Source: CAVUXJ01 sp963814975
GTDB lineage: Bacteria; Acidobacteriota; Vicinamibacteria; Vicinamibacterales; CAVVIG01
NCBI GenBank assembly: GCA_963814975.1
Contig: CAWFFB010000013.1
Location: 80,774-144,773, forward strand
DNA: 64,000 nt
Direction: 5' to 3'
The translations under genes and the position numbers were made by a program. The stretch's first letter is position 1; every line of letters begins with the position of its first letter. Positions 8,337 to 17,987 of this stretch are shown in pieces. The notes beneath the pieces are model-generated. The model was not told the DNA's origin and searched no databases. It was given only the letters and a program-made list of their open reading frames with translations.

Positions 8337-9681
8337 GCACATCCTGCACCTGCATGACACCCGGCCGCGCGTCCGACGTCGGCGCCGCTGTTCCGGAACT
8401 GGTGGGCGCCGCTCGTAATCCAAGGCGCTCAACCTCGGCGCGCACGGAGAAACTGCCTTCCCCGACCACCACATCGCCCGTTTGGAGGCCCGTCAGGACC
8501 GAGACCTGGTTGCCGGTCGCCATGCCAAGTCGAACTTCGCGTTCGACGAACGTTCCTGGCGCCTTCGGGTTCACGAGATAGACGACAGTTCGGTCGCCCA
8601 CGTTTTGTACGGCGCTTCGCGGGATCATCGCCGTCGACACTCCGCCCTCGTCTCCGAGGAGCGCTTCGGCATACATGCCGAGGCGGAGGTCATTGCGCGC
8701 GTTCGGCACTTCGATACGCACTTTGGCGGTCCGCGTTTCCGCGCTGATCTGCGGGTCGATGTAGCTCACCCGTCCCTGCAGCACCAAGCCGGGATAGGCA
8801 TTCGTCGTGATCGTGGCTGGACTGCCAACGCGGACGCGCGCAAAGTCCTTTTCGTACAGGTTTGCAACCACCCAGACCGACGAGAGATCGACGACGGTGA
8901 AGAGCTTCGTCGCCTGATCCACGTTGAGACCGACGTTCGCCAGGCGTTCGGTCACCACACCCGCGATCGGCGCAGGTACGTTCGTGGTGGCGCCCTGATT
9001 CTTCCCCGGACCAAGGGCCTCGATCGCGTCGGCGGACAGCCCAAGCAATTGCAGGCGCGATGCCGCGCTCTCGACATCTGCGCGGCGCGCGGTGTGGCCC
9101 GCGTGAATGCGCTCGAGCTCCTGACGACTGGCGGCACCAATCGCCACCAGCTTCTCGGTTCGAGCGAGCTCCTGCTCATGCGCCTCGAGTTCCGCGCGTG
9201 CCGAGATGTAACGCGTCTGCGCGTCAGCCAGCTCGGGGCTGAAGATCTGGGCGAGCGTCTGCCCCCGTTGGACCTGCTGGCCGAGGTCGGCCGTCACACG
9301 TGTAATCCGGCCGCTGACCACCGGCGTCACCACAACCTGCTTGTACGCGTTCGCTTCGACCACACCCGGCGCTCGAACGCCACCGGACGTCGTTCCAGCC
9401 GACACGGCAGTCGTGGTAATGCCGGCGCGCTTTGCCGCCTCCTGACTCAGCGTCACAACGACGTCTGGCAGCGGCGCCGATGCCGAAGAACTGGATGCAG
9501 GCTGCTCCGTGGCCGGCACCGCCGCAGGCACGCGCATCGTCGGCTGATCGTTTGATGATGCCGGGCCTGGTGCCCTCGATCGCAACCCGACGTAGGCTGC
9601 GCCGGCACCCACGGCAAGAAGAACCACAGCGGCCACCACGAGGACTGGCCACCGCACACTGACACGTGACTCCGAGTTCAT
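8152..9681 (-). CDS. cusB: Efflux RND transporter periplasmic adaptor (CusB/HlyD family)
   Basis: A membrane-fusion protein linking the CusA pump to its outer-membrane channel. It has an N-terminal membrane anchor (PVLVVAAVVLLAVGAGAAYVG), a Pro/Ala/Ser linker, a barrel-sandwich half (VVEANAYKQVVVTPVVSGRI), a long alpha-hairpin (residues about 155-230, rich in Glu/Ala), the second lipoyl half (VPAPIAGVVTERLANVGLNV) and beta-barrel and MP domains (SSVWVVANLYEKDFARVRVG). Start ATG 9681 overlaps the TolC stop as ATGA. The last about 60 residues are frameshifted: the true C-terminus is a cupredoxin-like domain in the adjacent frame. No CusB-type N-terminal Met cluster is obvious. Confidence 0.85.
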   Translation of the reverse strand: MNSESRVSVRWPVLVVAAVVLLAVGAGAAYVGLRSRAPGPASSNDQPTMRVPAAVPATEQPASSSSASAPLPDVVVTLSQEAAKRAGITTTAVSAGTTSGGVRAPGVVEANAYKQVVVTPVVSGRITRVTADLGQQVQRGQTLAQIFSPELADAQTRYISARAELEAHEQELARTEKLVAIGAASRQELERIHAGHTARRADVESAASRLQLLGLSADAIEALGPGKNQGATTNVPAPIAGVVTERLANVGLNVDQATKLFTVVDLSSVWVVANLYEKDFARVRVGSPATITTNAYPGLVLQGRVSYIDPQISAETRTAKVRIEVPNARNDLRLGMYAEALLGDEGGVSTAMIPRSAVQNVGDRTVVYLVNPKAPGTFVEREVRLGMATGNQVSVLTGLQTGDVVVGEGSFSVRAEVERLGLRAAPTSSGTAAPTSDARPGVMQVQDVRVDRDGGELRPAADYVASRRARTNNVHTDERQDVRHRGGVCIAEHPAGTAAQRAGHDRVHP

Positions 9682-10999
9682 TTCGTTTCTCCCAGCGCGC
9701 GCTTCAAAGCGGCGCGTGCTTCCCATGCCTCGCGCAACGTGGTCGTGTAGGCCTGTTCGATCTCCAGATACCGACGTTGTTCGGTCAGGACGTCAAACAC
9801 CGTGGCACGTCCCAGGTCGAACGTCTGCCGCACGACGTTCAGGTTCTGCCGAGCGAGCGTGCGAACTCCTCCGGCGTAGAGACTGACGGCCCGCTGGGCC
9901 CGCGCATCGCGAGCCTGCGCCGCAGCGACCTCCGCGCGAGCGGCGAGCTCCGCCGCTTCACGACGAGCCTCTGCGCCAGACCGCTCGGCCTGCGCAGCAG
10001 CAACTTGACCCTGGCTGCGGTTGAACAGGGGCAGCATGACCATCGCGCCCGCGGCGACGTAGTTGAACTGACCCCGAACGCGTTCCAGTGCGCCCGCTGC
10101 GCCGACGCCCTGTTGGGGAAAGCCAGCGTCCATGCGCATATAGGTTCCAAACAGGCTGACGTCGACCCGGCCCTCGCGACGTGCCTGCTCGATCCGCGCG
10201 TCCGCAAGCGTCACGCGCACCTCGGCCTCGCGCACGTCTGGCCGGGCCGCCATCGATAGAGGCGCCGCAGCCGCTTCGGACGCGGTGCTCGCGACGAGCG
10301 TCTCGAGCGTCTCACGCAGCTGCAGCGGTTCACTGGGTGACATACCAAGGAGCTGCTTCAGTTGCACAATTGCCACGTCTGCGCGACCAGCGGCCAGAAG
10401 TCGTCCGGCTTCGAATCGGCGCAGCTCCACCTCCAGCAGATCCCGTTCGAGCGGCGGCGTTCCACCGGCGTCGACGCGAGCACGCACGACGTCCCACTGT
10501 TGCTGAGCGGCGGCCACGAGATCGTCTGCGACAACTACATCCCGAACAGCAGCCGCGGCGACGCCGTACTGCATCCGCACTTCCGCGACCAGTAATCGTT
10601 CGCGATCGGCGACGGCCAATTGCGTGGCCTGCCAGCCCGCGCTCCGCTGTCTGCACGCGTCCGGAACGACGGAAGAGATCCAACGGCCATTGAATCCCGA
10701 TGCTGGTCAGGTTGTCTGTACCGCCGGGCTCGTCGCGGCGCTCCAGTGTGAGCGTCGGATTCGGGTGAAGGCCGGCTTGCTGCTGCAGCCCTCGTGCGGC
10801 TTCAATGTCCGACCGCACGGCACGCAGCGACGGGTTCGCGCTCGAGCGCGCGCGCGATCGCCGTGTCGAGTCCCAGACCCGCGCGCTCGTCGACGTACTG
10901 CGATGCCAGCGCCGATGGCGCCGTTCCTTGGCCGCGAGCAGGAACGGCAAGCACCATGGCCCCAATCACGAACGTGATGATTCGTCGTCGGGTTCTCAT
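9678..10999 (-). pseudogene. TolC-type outer membrane channel (CusC-like), two frameshifts
   Basis: The start MRTRRRIITFVIGAMVLAVP (ATG 10999, overlapping the CusA stop as ATGA) gives a signal peptide and the first helix (LGLDTAIARALEREP). Homology then moves to a second frame (SLRAVRSDIEAARGLQQQAG, LHPNPTLTLERRDEPGG, about 10640-10840) and a third frame from about 10625 to 9678 (long coiled helices, then FDLGRATVFDVLTEQRRYLE). Joined, they give a normal outer-membrane efflux protein of about 430 residues. Two one-base indels separate the parts; they may be sequencing errors, as both flanking subunits are nearly intact. Partner of CusA and CusB in the tripartite metal pump. Confidence 0.75.
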
Positions 11000-13900
11000 T
11001 GCACACTTCCCTGGAAATTGGCGGATCCGCTGCCGGCAGGGCCGTTCCATTCGACGCTGATCGGCCACGTGCCAGCCATGCCGAACTCGGCAGTCGCGGT
11101 AAACCGTCCCGGCACGCCCGACGGCTGTGCTTGCACATTCCCCGGCATGACCATGCCCGGCATCGTCATGGTCGCGCTGACGCGGATCGTGCCCACATCC
11201 ACGAGGGCGCCGGACGAGGAACGGAACTCGATCGTGAAGGTGTTACGGCCGGTTCTCAGCGTGCCGGTCGGGGACAGGACAACGATATCCATGTCTCCCG
11301 ATCGCGCCGTCACCACTCGCCCCCCAGCCTGGGCCGCCCCGGCGTCAGTCGCCCCCTGGCGGCTTAGTCGCCAGCCCACAAAGAGCGCGGCCATGACGGC
11401 GGTCAAAAGCACTGTCGTGATCAGGATGCGGCGTCCTCCATGCGGAGCTGGCACCGCAACGGGGAGCGTCTCGTGCTGCAGGCCCAGCTGTCGCTCGCGG
11501 ATCGAGAAGAAGATGACCGGGGTCACGATCAAGACGTGGATGAGCGACGAGATCATGCCGCCCAGGACAGGCGTGGCCAGCGGTTTCATCACTTCGGCAC
11601 CCACACTGGTACTCCACATGATCGGCAGTAGCCCCGCGACGACGGTCGAGACCGTCATCAACTTGGGTCGTAGGCGGAGCAGCGCGCCTTCCATGACCGC
11701 GTCGCGCAACGCCGCACGCGTGAGCGTGCCTCCAAGCTCGCGCTGCTTGCGCTCGACGGCCTCTTCCAGATAGATGACCATCACGACGCCGGTCTGCACC
11801 GCCGTCCCGAAGAGCGCGATGAAACCGACCCAGACCGCGACCGAGAAGTTGTAGCCCAGCAGCCACAACAGGTAGACGCCTCCGGTCAGGGCAAACGGCA
11901 CGGCGAGGAGCACATGGGCGGCCTCGACGGCCGATCCGTACGTGAAGTACAGCAGGACAAAGATGATCACGAGCACGATCGGGATCACGATCTGCAGCCG
12001 GTCACGCGCGCGCTCCTGGTTCTCCCAGCGCCCGCTCCAGCCGATGTAGTAACCCGCGGGTAACGTGACCTTGCGTGCGACGGTGGCGCGCGCCTCCTCC
12101 ACAAATCCGCCGACGTCGCGTCCCTGCACATTGAGCAGCACGGTGGCGAGCAACAGGCCGTTCTCCGAGGAGATCATCGCGGGCCCACGCGCATGCTCGA
12201 TGTGTGCGACCTGCCCGAGCGGGATCTGAGCCCCACCTGGCGCACTCACGAGCACTTGCGCCAGCGCCTGCGGGTCTGCGCGATCCTCCGGCCGGTAGCG
12301 CACGCGCACCGGGAATCGTGACCGGCCCTCGATGGTGGTCGTCAGCACCGTCTCCCCGACCGCGGTTTCGATCACCTGCTGCACCTCGCCGACACCAATC
12401 CCGTACCGCGCCGCTGCTGCGCGATCCACGGCGATGTTCAAGTACTGGCCGCTCGTGACCTGCTCGGGATAGACGTTGCTCGACCCGGGGACTGTACGGA
12501 CCGCCTCAGCCACCTGCCGCGCGAGTGCCTCGAGCTGCATCAAGTCGGCGCCAAAGATTTTGACGCCCACTTCGGACCGAATGCCGGTCGTCAGCATGTC
12601 GATGCGGTTGATGATGGGCATCGTCCAGATGGGCGAGATGCCGGGCAGTTGCGCCGCGAGACTCATCTCGGCCCGGAGGCGATCCACCGTCATCCCCGGA
12701 CGCCATTGATCCCGCGGCTTGAGATGGACCACCGTCTCCGTCATGTTCAACGGGGCGGGGTCCGTCGAGGTATCCGCGCGCGCCACCTTCGCCACGGCGA
12801 AGGCGACCTCTGGGAACGACTGCAGGATCGCGTTCTGCTTCGCCGCGTTCTTGGTGTTCTCTTCCAGCGAAATGCTCGGATCCGCGATGGGCATGAACAT
12901 CAAGTCGCCCTCGTTGAGCGGCGGCATGAACTCGCTCCCGATGCCGCGCGCCACAAAGAGCGCGCCCGCGAACAGCAGCGCCGCGATCGCCACAGTGATG
13001 GCCCGACGTCCGAGCGCGGCCTCGAGCACCGGGCGGTACAGCCGGCGCATTCCGCGCATGACCGGATTGTCGTCCTCCTTGTGAAACGTGCCCCCCAGTA
13101 ACAGGCTGCAGAGGACCGGGACAAGCGTCACCGCGACGACCGTGGCCGCGAGCACGGCGAAGGTCTTCGTAAAGGCGAGCGGGTGGAACAGCTTGCCTTC
13201 CTGTCCAGTGAGTGCGAACACCGGGATGAACGCCAGAAGAATGATCGCCATGGAGAAGAACACCGGCCGGCCCACCAGCCGTGTCGACTCCAGGACGGTC
13301 TCCCACACGAGGCGACGGTTGCGAGGATCGACGGCGCGCTGTTCGATGAAACGAAAGGCATTCTCGGTGACGACGATCCCGGCATCCACCAGAACACCGA
13401 TCGCGATCGCAATGCCGGCCAGGCTCATGATGTTGGACGAGATGCCGGCGTAGTACATCCCGAGAAAGGAAATGAGCACCGCCAGCGGCAACGGAATCGT
13501 CACGATGAGGATGGACCGGAAGTGCATCAGGAACACGACATGCGCGAGCGTGACGAGGACGATCTCTTCGATGAGCGCCCGCCTCAGGGTGCCGGTCGCC
13601 TGCTCGATGAGAGTGGACCGGTCGTAGAACGGCGCGATCGTGACGCCCTCGGGTAGTCCTGGTTGAATCTGTGCGATGCGTGCCTTCACGGCATCGATGA
13701 CCTCCTTGGTATTCACGCCGGTGCGTGCCACCACGACGCCGCCGACGGCTTCCTTCGATCCCTTGACCAACGACGCCACCCGAAACGCATTGCCGATCTG
13801 CACGTTCGCGATCTGCTCCACGTACACCGGCGTCCCATTCGAGGCACCGATCACGATTTTCTTGATGTCCTCCACCGAGGCGACGAGCCCGACACCGCGG

Positions 13901-14586
13901 ACGATCAACCACGCGCCATTCGACTCCAGGACGTTGCCACCGACATTGAGATTGCTCTCGCGCACGGCCGACACGACCGCGCTGAGCGGGATCGCGTACT
14001 GACGAAGGCGGTTGGGGTCGACATCGATTTGGTACTGCTGGACGTAGCCGCCCACGGACGCGACTTCGGCCACGCCTGGGACGGCATTGAGCTGGTAGCG
14101 GACGAACCAGTCCTGCAAGCTACGGAGATCTCGAAGTGAGAGCGTCGGGCTTTCGAGCGTGTACCAGAAGACATGACCAACGCCCGTGGCGTCAGGCCCA
14201 AGCGTCGGCACCACGCCAACGGGCAAGGCCTTCGCCACCAGACTCATCCGCTCGAGCACGCGTGCCCGCGCGAAATACAAATCGACGCTGTCCTCGAAGA
14301 CGGCGTAAATCATCGAGAACCCGAACGCCGACTGCGACCTGACGACCCGCACACCCGCCAGGCCCTGCAGGCTTACGGTCATCGGATACGTGATCTGATC
14401 CTCGACCTCCTGGGGGCTGTGCCCCGGCCAGTCGGTGAAGACGATCACCTGGTTGTCGGACAGATCCGGAATGGCATCGATCGGCGTGGCCTTCACCGCC
14501 CACCAGCCCCATCCGGCGAGCGCGATGAAGAGGGCGGTGACGATGAACCGATTGCGCAGCGAGAGTTCGATGAGACGGTTGATCAT
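10996..14586 (-). CDS. cusA: Heavy-metal efflux RND pump CusA/CzcA with C-terminal YtkA/FixH-like domain
   Basis: Inner-membrane proton-driven pump (about 1196 residues). It starts MINRLIELSLRNRFIVTALF (ATG 14586) and has the HME-family signatures: TPIDAIPDLSDNQVIVFTDW, a first TM block with LAGIAIAIGVLVDAGIVVTENAF (TM4 Asp relay), and a second periplasmic and TM half ending around residue 1045. An extra segment follows: one TM helix (RILITTVLLTAVMAALFVGW) and an external immunoglobulin-like domain with TIRVSATMTMPGMVMPGNVQ, rich in Met, like YtkA/FixH-type domains. Cu(I)/Ag(I) is the likely substrate given the neighbours (CopA-type ATPase, YHS, cupredoxin). Gene intact; stop overlaps TolC start. 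The Met-rich fusion domain could deliver or sense copper; that is inference. Confidence 0.92.
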   Translation of the reverse strand: MINRLIELSLRNRFIVTALFIALAGWGWWAVKATPIDAIPDLSDNQVIVFTDWPGHSPQEVEDQITYPMTVSLQGLAGVRVVRSQSAFGFSMIYAVFEDSVDLYFARARVLERMSLVAKALPVGVVPTLGPDATGVGHVFWYTLESPTLSLRDLRSLQDWFVRYQLNAVPGVAEVASVGGYVQQYQIDVDPNRLRQYAIPLSAVVSAVRESNLNVGGNVLESNGAWLIVRGVGLVASVEDIKKIVIGASNGTPVYVEQIANVQIGNAFRVASLVKGSKEAVGGVVVARTGVNTKEVIDAVKARIAQIQPGLPEGVTIAPFYDRSTLIEQATGTLRRALIEEIVLVTLAHVVFLMHFRSILIVTIPLPLAVLISFLGMYYAGISSNIMSLAGIAIAIGVLVDAGIVVTENAFRFIEQRAVDPRNRRLVWETVLESTRLVGRPVFFSMAIILLAFIPVFALTGQEGKLFHPLAFTKTFAVLAATVVAVTLVPVLCSLLLGGTFHKEDDNPVMRGMRRLYRPVLEAALGRRAITVAIAALLFAGALFVARGIGSEFMPPLNEGDLMFMPIADPSISLEENTKNAAKQNAILQSFPEVAFAVAKVARADTSTDPAPLNMTETVVHLKPRDQWRPGMTVDRLRAEMSLAAQLPGISPIWTMPIINRIDMLTTGIRSEVGVKIFGADLMQLEALARQVAEAVRTVPGSSNVYPEQVTSGQYLNIAVDRAAAARYGIGVGEVQQVIETAVGETVLTTTIEGRSRFPVRVRYRPEDRADPQALAQVLVSAPGGAQIPLGQVAHIEHARGPAMISSENGLLLATVLLNVQGRDVGGFVEEARATVARKVTLPAGYYIGWSGRWENQERARDRLQIVIPIVLVIIFVLLYFTYGSAVEAAHVLLAVPFALTGGVYLLWLLGYNFSVAVWVGFIALFGTAVQTGVVMVIYLEEAVERKQRELGGTLTRAALRDAVMEGALLRLRPKLMTVSTVVAGLLPIMWSTSVGAEVMKPLATPVLGGMISSLIHVLIVTPVIFFSIRERQLGLQHETLPVAVPAPHGGRRILITTVLLTAVMAALFVGWRLSRQGATDAGAAQAGGRVVTARSGDMDIVVLSPTGTLRTGRNTFTIEFRSSSGALVDVGTIRVSATMTMPGMVMPGNVQAQPSGVPGRFTATAEFGMAGTWPISVEWNGPAGSGSANFQGSVQ

Positions 14587-14674
14587 GAACGACAGACCTC
14601 GCGCGCACGTCAGCGCGCGCACCTAGGGCCAAGCCGCCAATTTCGGCGGCGGGACACACGGGTACTGTCGCGAC

Positions 14675-15088
14675 TTAGATGAGGAAGACGGAAAGGAGGA
14701 CGTGCTTCGCGACCTGACCGACCGGGAGAGGCACGTGCGTGCGCCACGCGTCGAAGGATGCCGGCGGCGCCGCAGGATCGGCGCCATGGTCGAGAGACGT
14801 GCTGGTCACCAGCGCCGCTGACAACGAAAGGGAGAAGGCCACAGCGGACGGCGTCGAGTCGTCCGTGTCGGATGCGGCGCAGCAGCTGTCCGCTTGGGCC
14901 TGCGTGACAACTCTCTCAGAGCCTGCGCCCGGTTCGGTGGATCCGTGCATCGGACAGTCGCCACTGCCCGAGCAGCAGGCCATGCGCGCCTCAGGCGAGG
15001 CCTGCCAGCCCGCGCACTCGGCCCATCCAGCGGCGGCGAGCGCGAGAGCGACGACGAAGGCCGCCGTGCGTCTGAGCAGCAGTTCCAC
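14675..15088 (-). CDS. Small secreted Cys-rich protein in the copper operon
   Basis: From GTG 15088 the product is about 137 residues: a hydrophobic signal (FVVALALAAAGWAECAGW), a Cys/Met/His cluster (MACCSGSGDCPMHGS), another Cys pair (ADSCCAASDTDD) and a C-terminal hydrophobic stretch. Cys pairs with Met and His suit binding of a soft metal such as Cu(I), but I do not recognise the family. It sits 88 bp upstream of cusA on the same strand, inside the copper operon. The longer reading (to 15295) is Arg-rich and unlikely; GTG at 15103 is another possible start. Confidence 0.6.
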   Translation of the reverse strand: MELLLRRTAAFVVALALAAAGWAECAGWQASPEARMACCSGSGDCPMHGSTEPGAGSERVVTQAQADSCCAASDTDDSTPSAVAFSLSLSAALVTSTSLDHGADPAAPPASFDAWRTHVPLPVGQVAKHVLLSVFLI

Positions 15089-15140
15089 AACCTTAGGATG
15101 CACGGGTGCCACACTGGTGTCAATGCAATGGGGAACAGGT

Positions 15141-15404
15141 TCACAAAAATGCGCCGTCGCTCGCGGCGGTGCGGTTCGCACGCGAAGCACTCCGGCAGTC
15201 CTTATCAACTGCACCTGGCGCGTGATCCGTTGGCGGTTGTGCCGGCGGCTGATGCTGGTGCTGCTCCTGCGCAGGGATTGGTGCGACCGGCTCACCTTGC
15301 GTTGTCGGCGCCTGCGCCTCCACGCGCGGAGCTGCGGCAGCCAACGCTCCCACTACGAAAAATAAGACAATCAAACGAGAACAAGAGACACGATTCGCGT
15401 ACAT
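15141..15404 (-). CDS. Small secreted His/Gln/Pro-rich protein
   Basis: An 87-residue ORF with a signal peptide (LIVLFFVVGALAAAAPRVEA) then a short region rich in Pro, Gln and His (AQEQHQHQPPAQPPTDHAPG) that could bind Cu(II) or Ni(II). The last about 22 residues are basic and look non-native, so the true protein may continue in another frame. It lies between the broken CopA gene and the Cys-rich secreted protein. No family recognised. It could be the leftover N-terminus of a longer periplasmic protein. Confidence 0.45.
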   Translation of the reverse strand: MYANRVSCSRLIVLFFVVGALAAAAPRVEAQAPTTQGEPVAPIPAQEQHQHQPPAQPPTDHAPGAVDKDCRSASRANRTAASDGAFL

Positions 15405-16189
15405 CGGCTGACTCCACCGTAAGAATGTTGGAAGGTATCGGGTGAAGAGCCGACGATCAGATTCGCAGTGGCGTCGTTTGGATGACGATTCCTGGCCATT
15501 GCGACACGCTCGCCGTGCTTCTGGAGGCGCTTCACGACCGCTGCCTTCTGATCCGGCAAGACGTCCGCTTCAATCTGATCGATCCCGACCGATCGAGCGA
15601 CGGCTTCCGCCGTCGTGCGATTGTCGCCGGTCAGCATGACGACCTTCACGCCTTCGCGGTGCAGTGCCTCAAGCGCCTCCCGCGTAGTCTCCTTGATCGG
15701 ATCCGCGACACCAACGAGTCCCGCGAGTCGCCGATCGACAGCGATAAACATGACCGTCTGACCGTGGCGACGGAGCTCGTCTGCCTTCCCGCGGAGCGTC
15801 GCCTCATCGACGGACATGGCCTCGAGCAACTTCAGGTTGCCGACGGCCACGCGACGAGTTTCGACGACGCCGAGGACGCCTTGACCAGTGATCGACTCGA
15901 AATCCGTGACATCGGCAAGCTTCACACCCCGCTCGATACTGCCGGTCACGATCGCGCCGGCCAAGGGATGCTCGCTCACGTTCTCCAGGCTCGCCACCAG
16001 TCGCAGCAGCGATCCTTCGTCGAATGGTTCGAGCGGCACCGTAACAAGCTTTGGCCGGCCCTCGGTCAGCGTCCCCGTCTTGTCCACCACCAGTGTGGTG
16101 ACTTTCTCCAGAGTCTCGAGCGCCTCGGCGTTGCGAATCAGTACGCCATTTTCGGCCCCGCTGTCGCAAGACCCAAGGCGCAAGGGCAC
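15371..16189 (-). pseudogene. Copper P1B-ATPase, soluble catalytic part (C-terminal fragment)
   Basis: This frame continues the ATPase after the CPC helix: GAENGVLIRNAEALETLEKV, the phosphorylation site VVDKTGTLTEG, the P1B HP motif (SEHPLAGAIV), ATP-binding GQGVLGVV, and MLTGDNRTTAEAVA. It ends abnormally: after GERVAMA (about 15494) the expected GDGxNDAP hinge is not intact, and the last two transmembrane helices are missing, replaced by 40 unrelated residues. It joins the upstream part by a frameshift with loss of the segment that should follow CPCALGLAT. Not expected to be functional as read. Confidence 0.75.
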
Positions 16190-17553
16190 GCGATGATCAA
16201 GACGGCCACGGCATTGATTAGCGCATGCGCGAGTCGAGGTTCCGGCCCGAGCTGCGACCAGACGACGAACGTGATCACAGCAACCAGGATTACGATCGGG
16301 ACGAACCAGGCGGACACCGTATCAGCCAGTCGCTGGATAGGGGCTCGGGACCGCTGAGCCTCGCTTACCATCCGCACGATCTGCGCGAGTAATGTATCGC
16401 CTCCGACACGTTGCGCTTCCATGACGAACTGGCCGCTCGCGTTCACGGTCCCGCCCGTCACCTTGCTGCCTGTCGTGTTTTCGACGGGAATGGGCTCACC
16501 GGTGACCATCGATTCGTCGACGGTGCTCTTGCCTTCGAGCACTACACCATCCACCGGAATGCGTTCGCCTGGTCGCACACGAAGGCGGTCACCGACGTGC
16601 ACGTGCTCGAGCGGCACATCTCGCTCGATACCGTCAGGTTCAATCTTGCGCGCCGTCTTCGGCGCGAGGCCGAGGAGACTCTTGATCGCCGAGCTTGTTC
16701 GGCTTCGGGCTCGAAGTTCCAGAACCTGCCCGAGTAAGACGAGCACAACGATGACCGCTGCGGGTTCGAAGTACACCGCAACTTCGCCCATCATCCGGAA
16801 AGAGTCTGGGAACAGCCCTGGAGCCAGCGTCGCCACGACGCTGTACGTGTAGGCGGCACCGACACCGAGCGCGATCAGCGTGAACATGTTGAGGTGACGG
16901 TTCACCACCGACGCCCAGCCGCGAACGAAGAACGGCCAGCCGCCCCACAAGACGACAGGGCTGGCCAGCGCAAGCAGAATCCAGTTCAGCCAGCCGTGCG
17001 TCAGCGCGTCTTGCAGCGGCTGACCGGGCAGGAACTCCGAAACCATGAATGCCAAAATCGGCGCCGTGATTCCTGCTGACCACCAAAAGCGCCGCGTCAT
17101 GTCTTCGAGTTCGGGGTTCCTCTCTTCAAGCGTGACCGTCCGGGGCTCGAGGGCCATTCCGCAGATCGGGCATGCGCCAGGCGCGTCGCGCACGATCTCC
17201 GGGTGCATCGGGCACGTCCATTCGACCTTCGTGATCGCCGTCACATCGACCGGCTCCAGCGCCATCCCGCATTTCGGGCACGCGCCGGGCCTTTTCTGGC
17301 GCACCTCCGGATCCATCGGGCACGTGTATTCGCGTTCCATGTCCCCCGTTGTCGCGGCTGGTGCCAGGCGCTCGGCGAGAAACGCGTCAGGATTGACGCG
17401 GAATTGGTCGAGACAGCTCTGACTGCAGAAGTAGTACGTGCGGCCGTTGTAGTCGATGTGGACAGCGTCGTCGGGAGAGATGATCATCCTGCAGACGGGG
17501 TCAAGCCCCTTGGCGGGCGCGACAGCTGCGTGATGGTGCGAATGCGGTGACAT
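16138..17553 (-). pseudogene. copA: Copper-translocating P-type ATPase, N-terminal part (YHS plus two metal-binding domains)
   Basis: Start ATG 17553 (MSPHSHHHAAVAP, His-rich). Then a YHS domain (GLDPVCRMIISPDDAVHIDY, YYFCSQSCLDQF), two heavy-metal-binding motifs (CPMDPEV..GACPKCGMALEP and CPMHPEI..GACPICGMALEP) and six TM helices with the A-domain motif MVTGEPIPVE and the transport site IACPCALGLA. This is the CopA/CopB subtype with YHS and HMBD in front of the pump. After CPCALGLAT the conserved PMSIMVGTG-type segment is absent and the frame breaks, so an internal deletion of roughly 25-30 bp is likely. Second gene of the copper operon, 99 bp after the small YHS protein. Confidence 0.8.
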
Positions 17554-17652
17554 TCTCTTGGGTCTCCAGTCCTTCAACGTAGCGCTGGCATCGGAATTAC
17601 ACCCTGGGCGGCGTCTACGGCGACTGAGCCGCAAAGCCGCCCACAGCCGGTG

Positions 17653-17796
17653 CTACTTGACGAACTGCCCGGGATCCGCGTCGAACTTCGTCTTGCATCC
17701 CTTCGAGCAGAAGTAGTACGTCTTGCCCTTGTACTCGCTGCTGCCGGCTGCCTTCGCAGGATCCACCTGCATCCCGCAAACGACGTCTTTTTCCAT
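17653..17796 (-). CDS. Small YHS-domain metal-binding protein
   Basis: A 47-residue protein, below common ORF length cut-offs: MEKDVVCGMQVDPAKAAGSS, then YKGKTYYFCSKGCKTKF and DPGQFVK. It is a complete stand-alone YHS domain with the CGMxV and FCSxGCK Cys motifs, found beside copper and heavy-metal ATPases and thought to bind or hand over the metal. A Shine-Dalgarno AGGAG lies 7 bases before the ATG. It is the first gene of the minus-strand copper operon, 99 bp before copA, and is similar in sequence to the YHS domain inside that ATPase. Confidence 0.85.
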   Translation of the reverse strand: MEKDVVCGMQVDPAKAAGSSEYKGKTYYFCSKGCKTKFDADPGQFVK

Positions 17797-17987
17797 GTGG
17801 GTTCTCCTTCAAAGCATTCACAGACCTTACGCAGCGAGGTCGCCCCGATTACACCCTCCAGAATGGGTAGCCATTTGCCATCCGTCAAGCTGTTCGCGGC
17901 GACCCACAACTGCAGTCGAGCGGTCTGCGCTTGCTCGTGCAAAAAAGCGGCACGCCGGCCGCCGGCGGGCGACCCGCGAGGCTCGGC

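Noticed and set aside
12506..13912. 468-residue minus-strand frame inside cusA in a second register
   Set aside because: Rich in Arg/His/Gly, no fold; the cusA frame is continuous and conserved.
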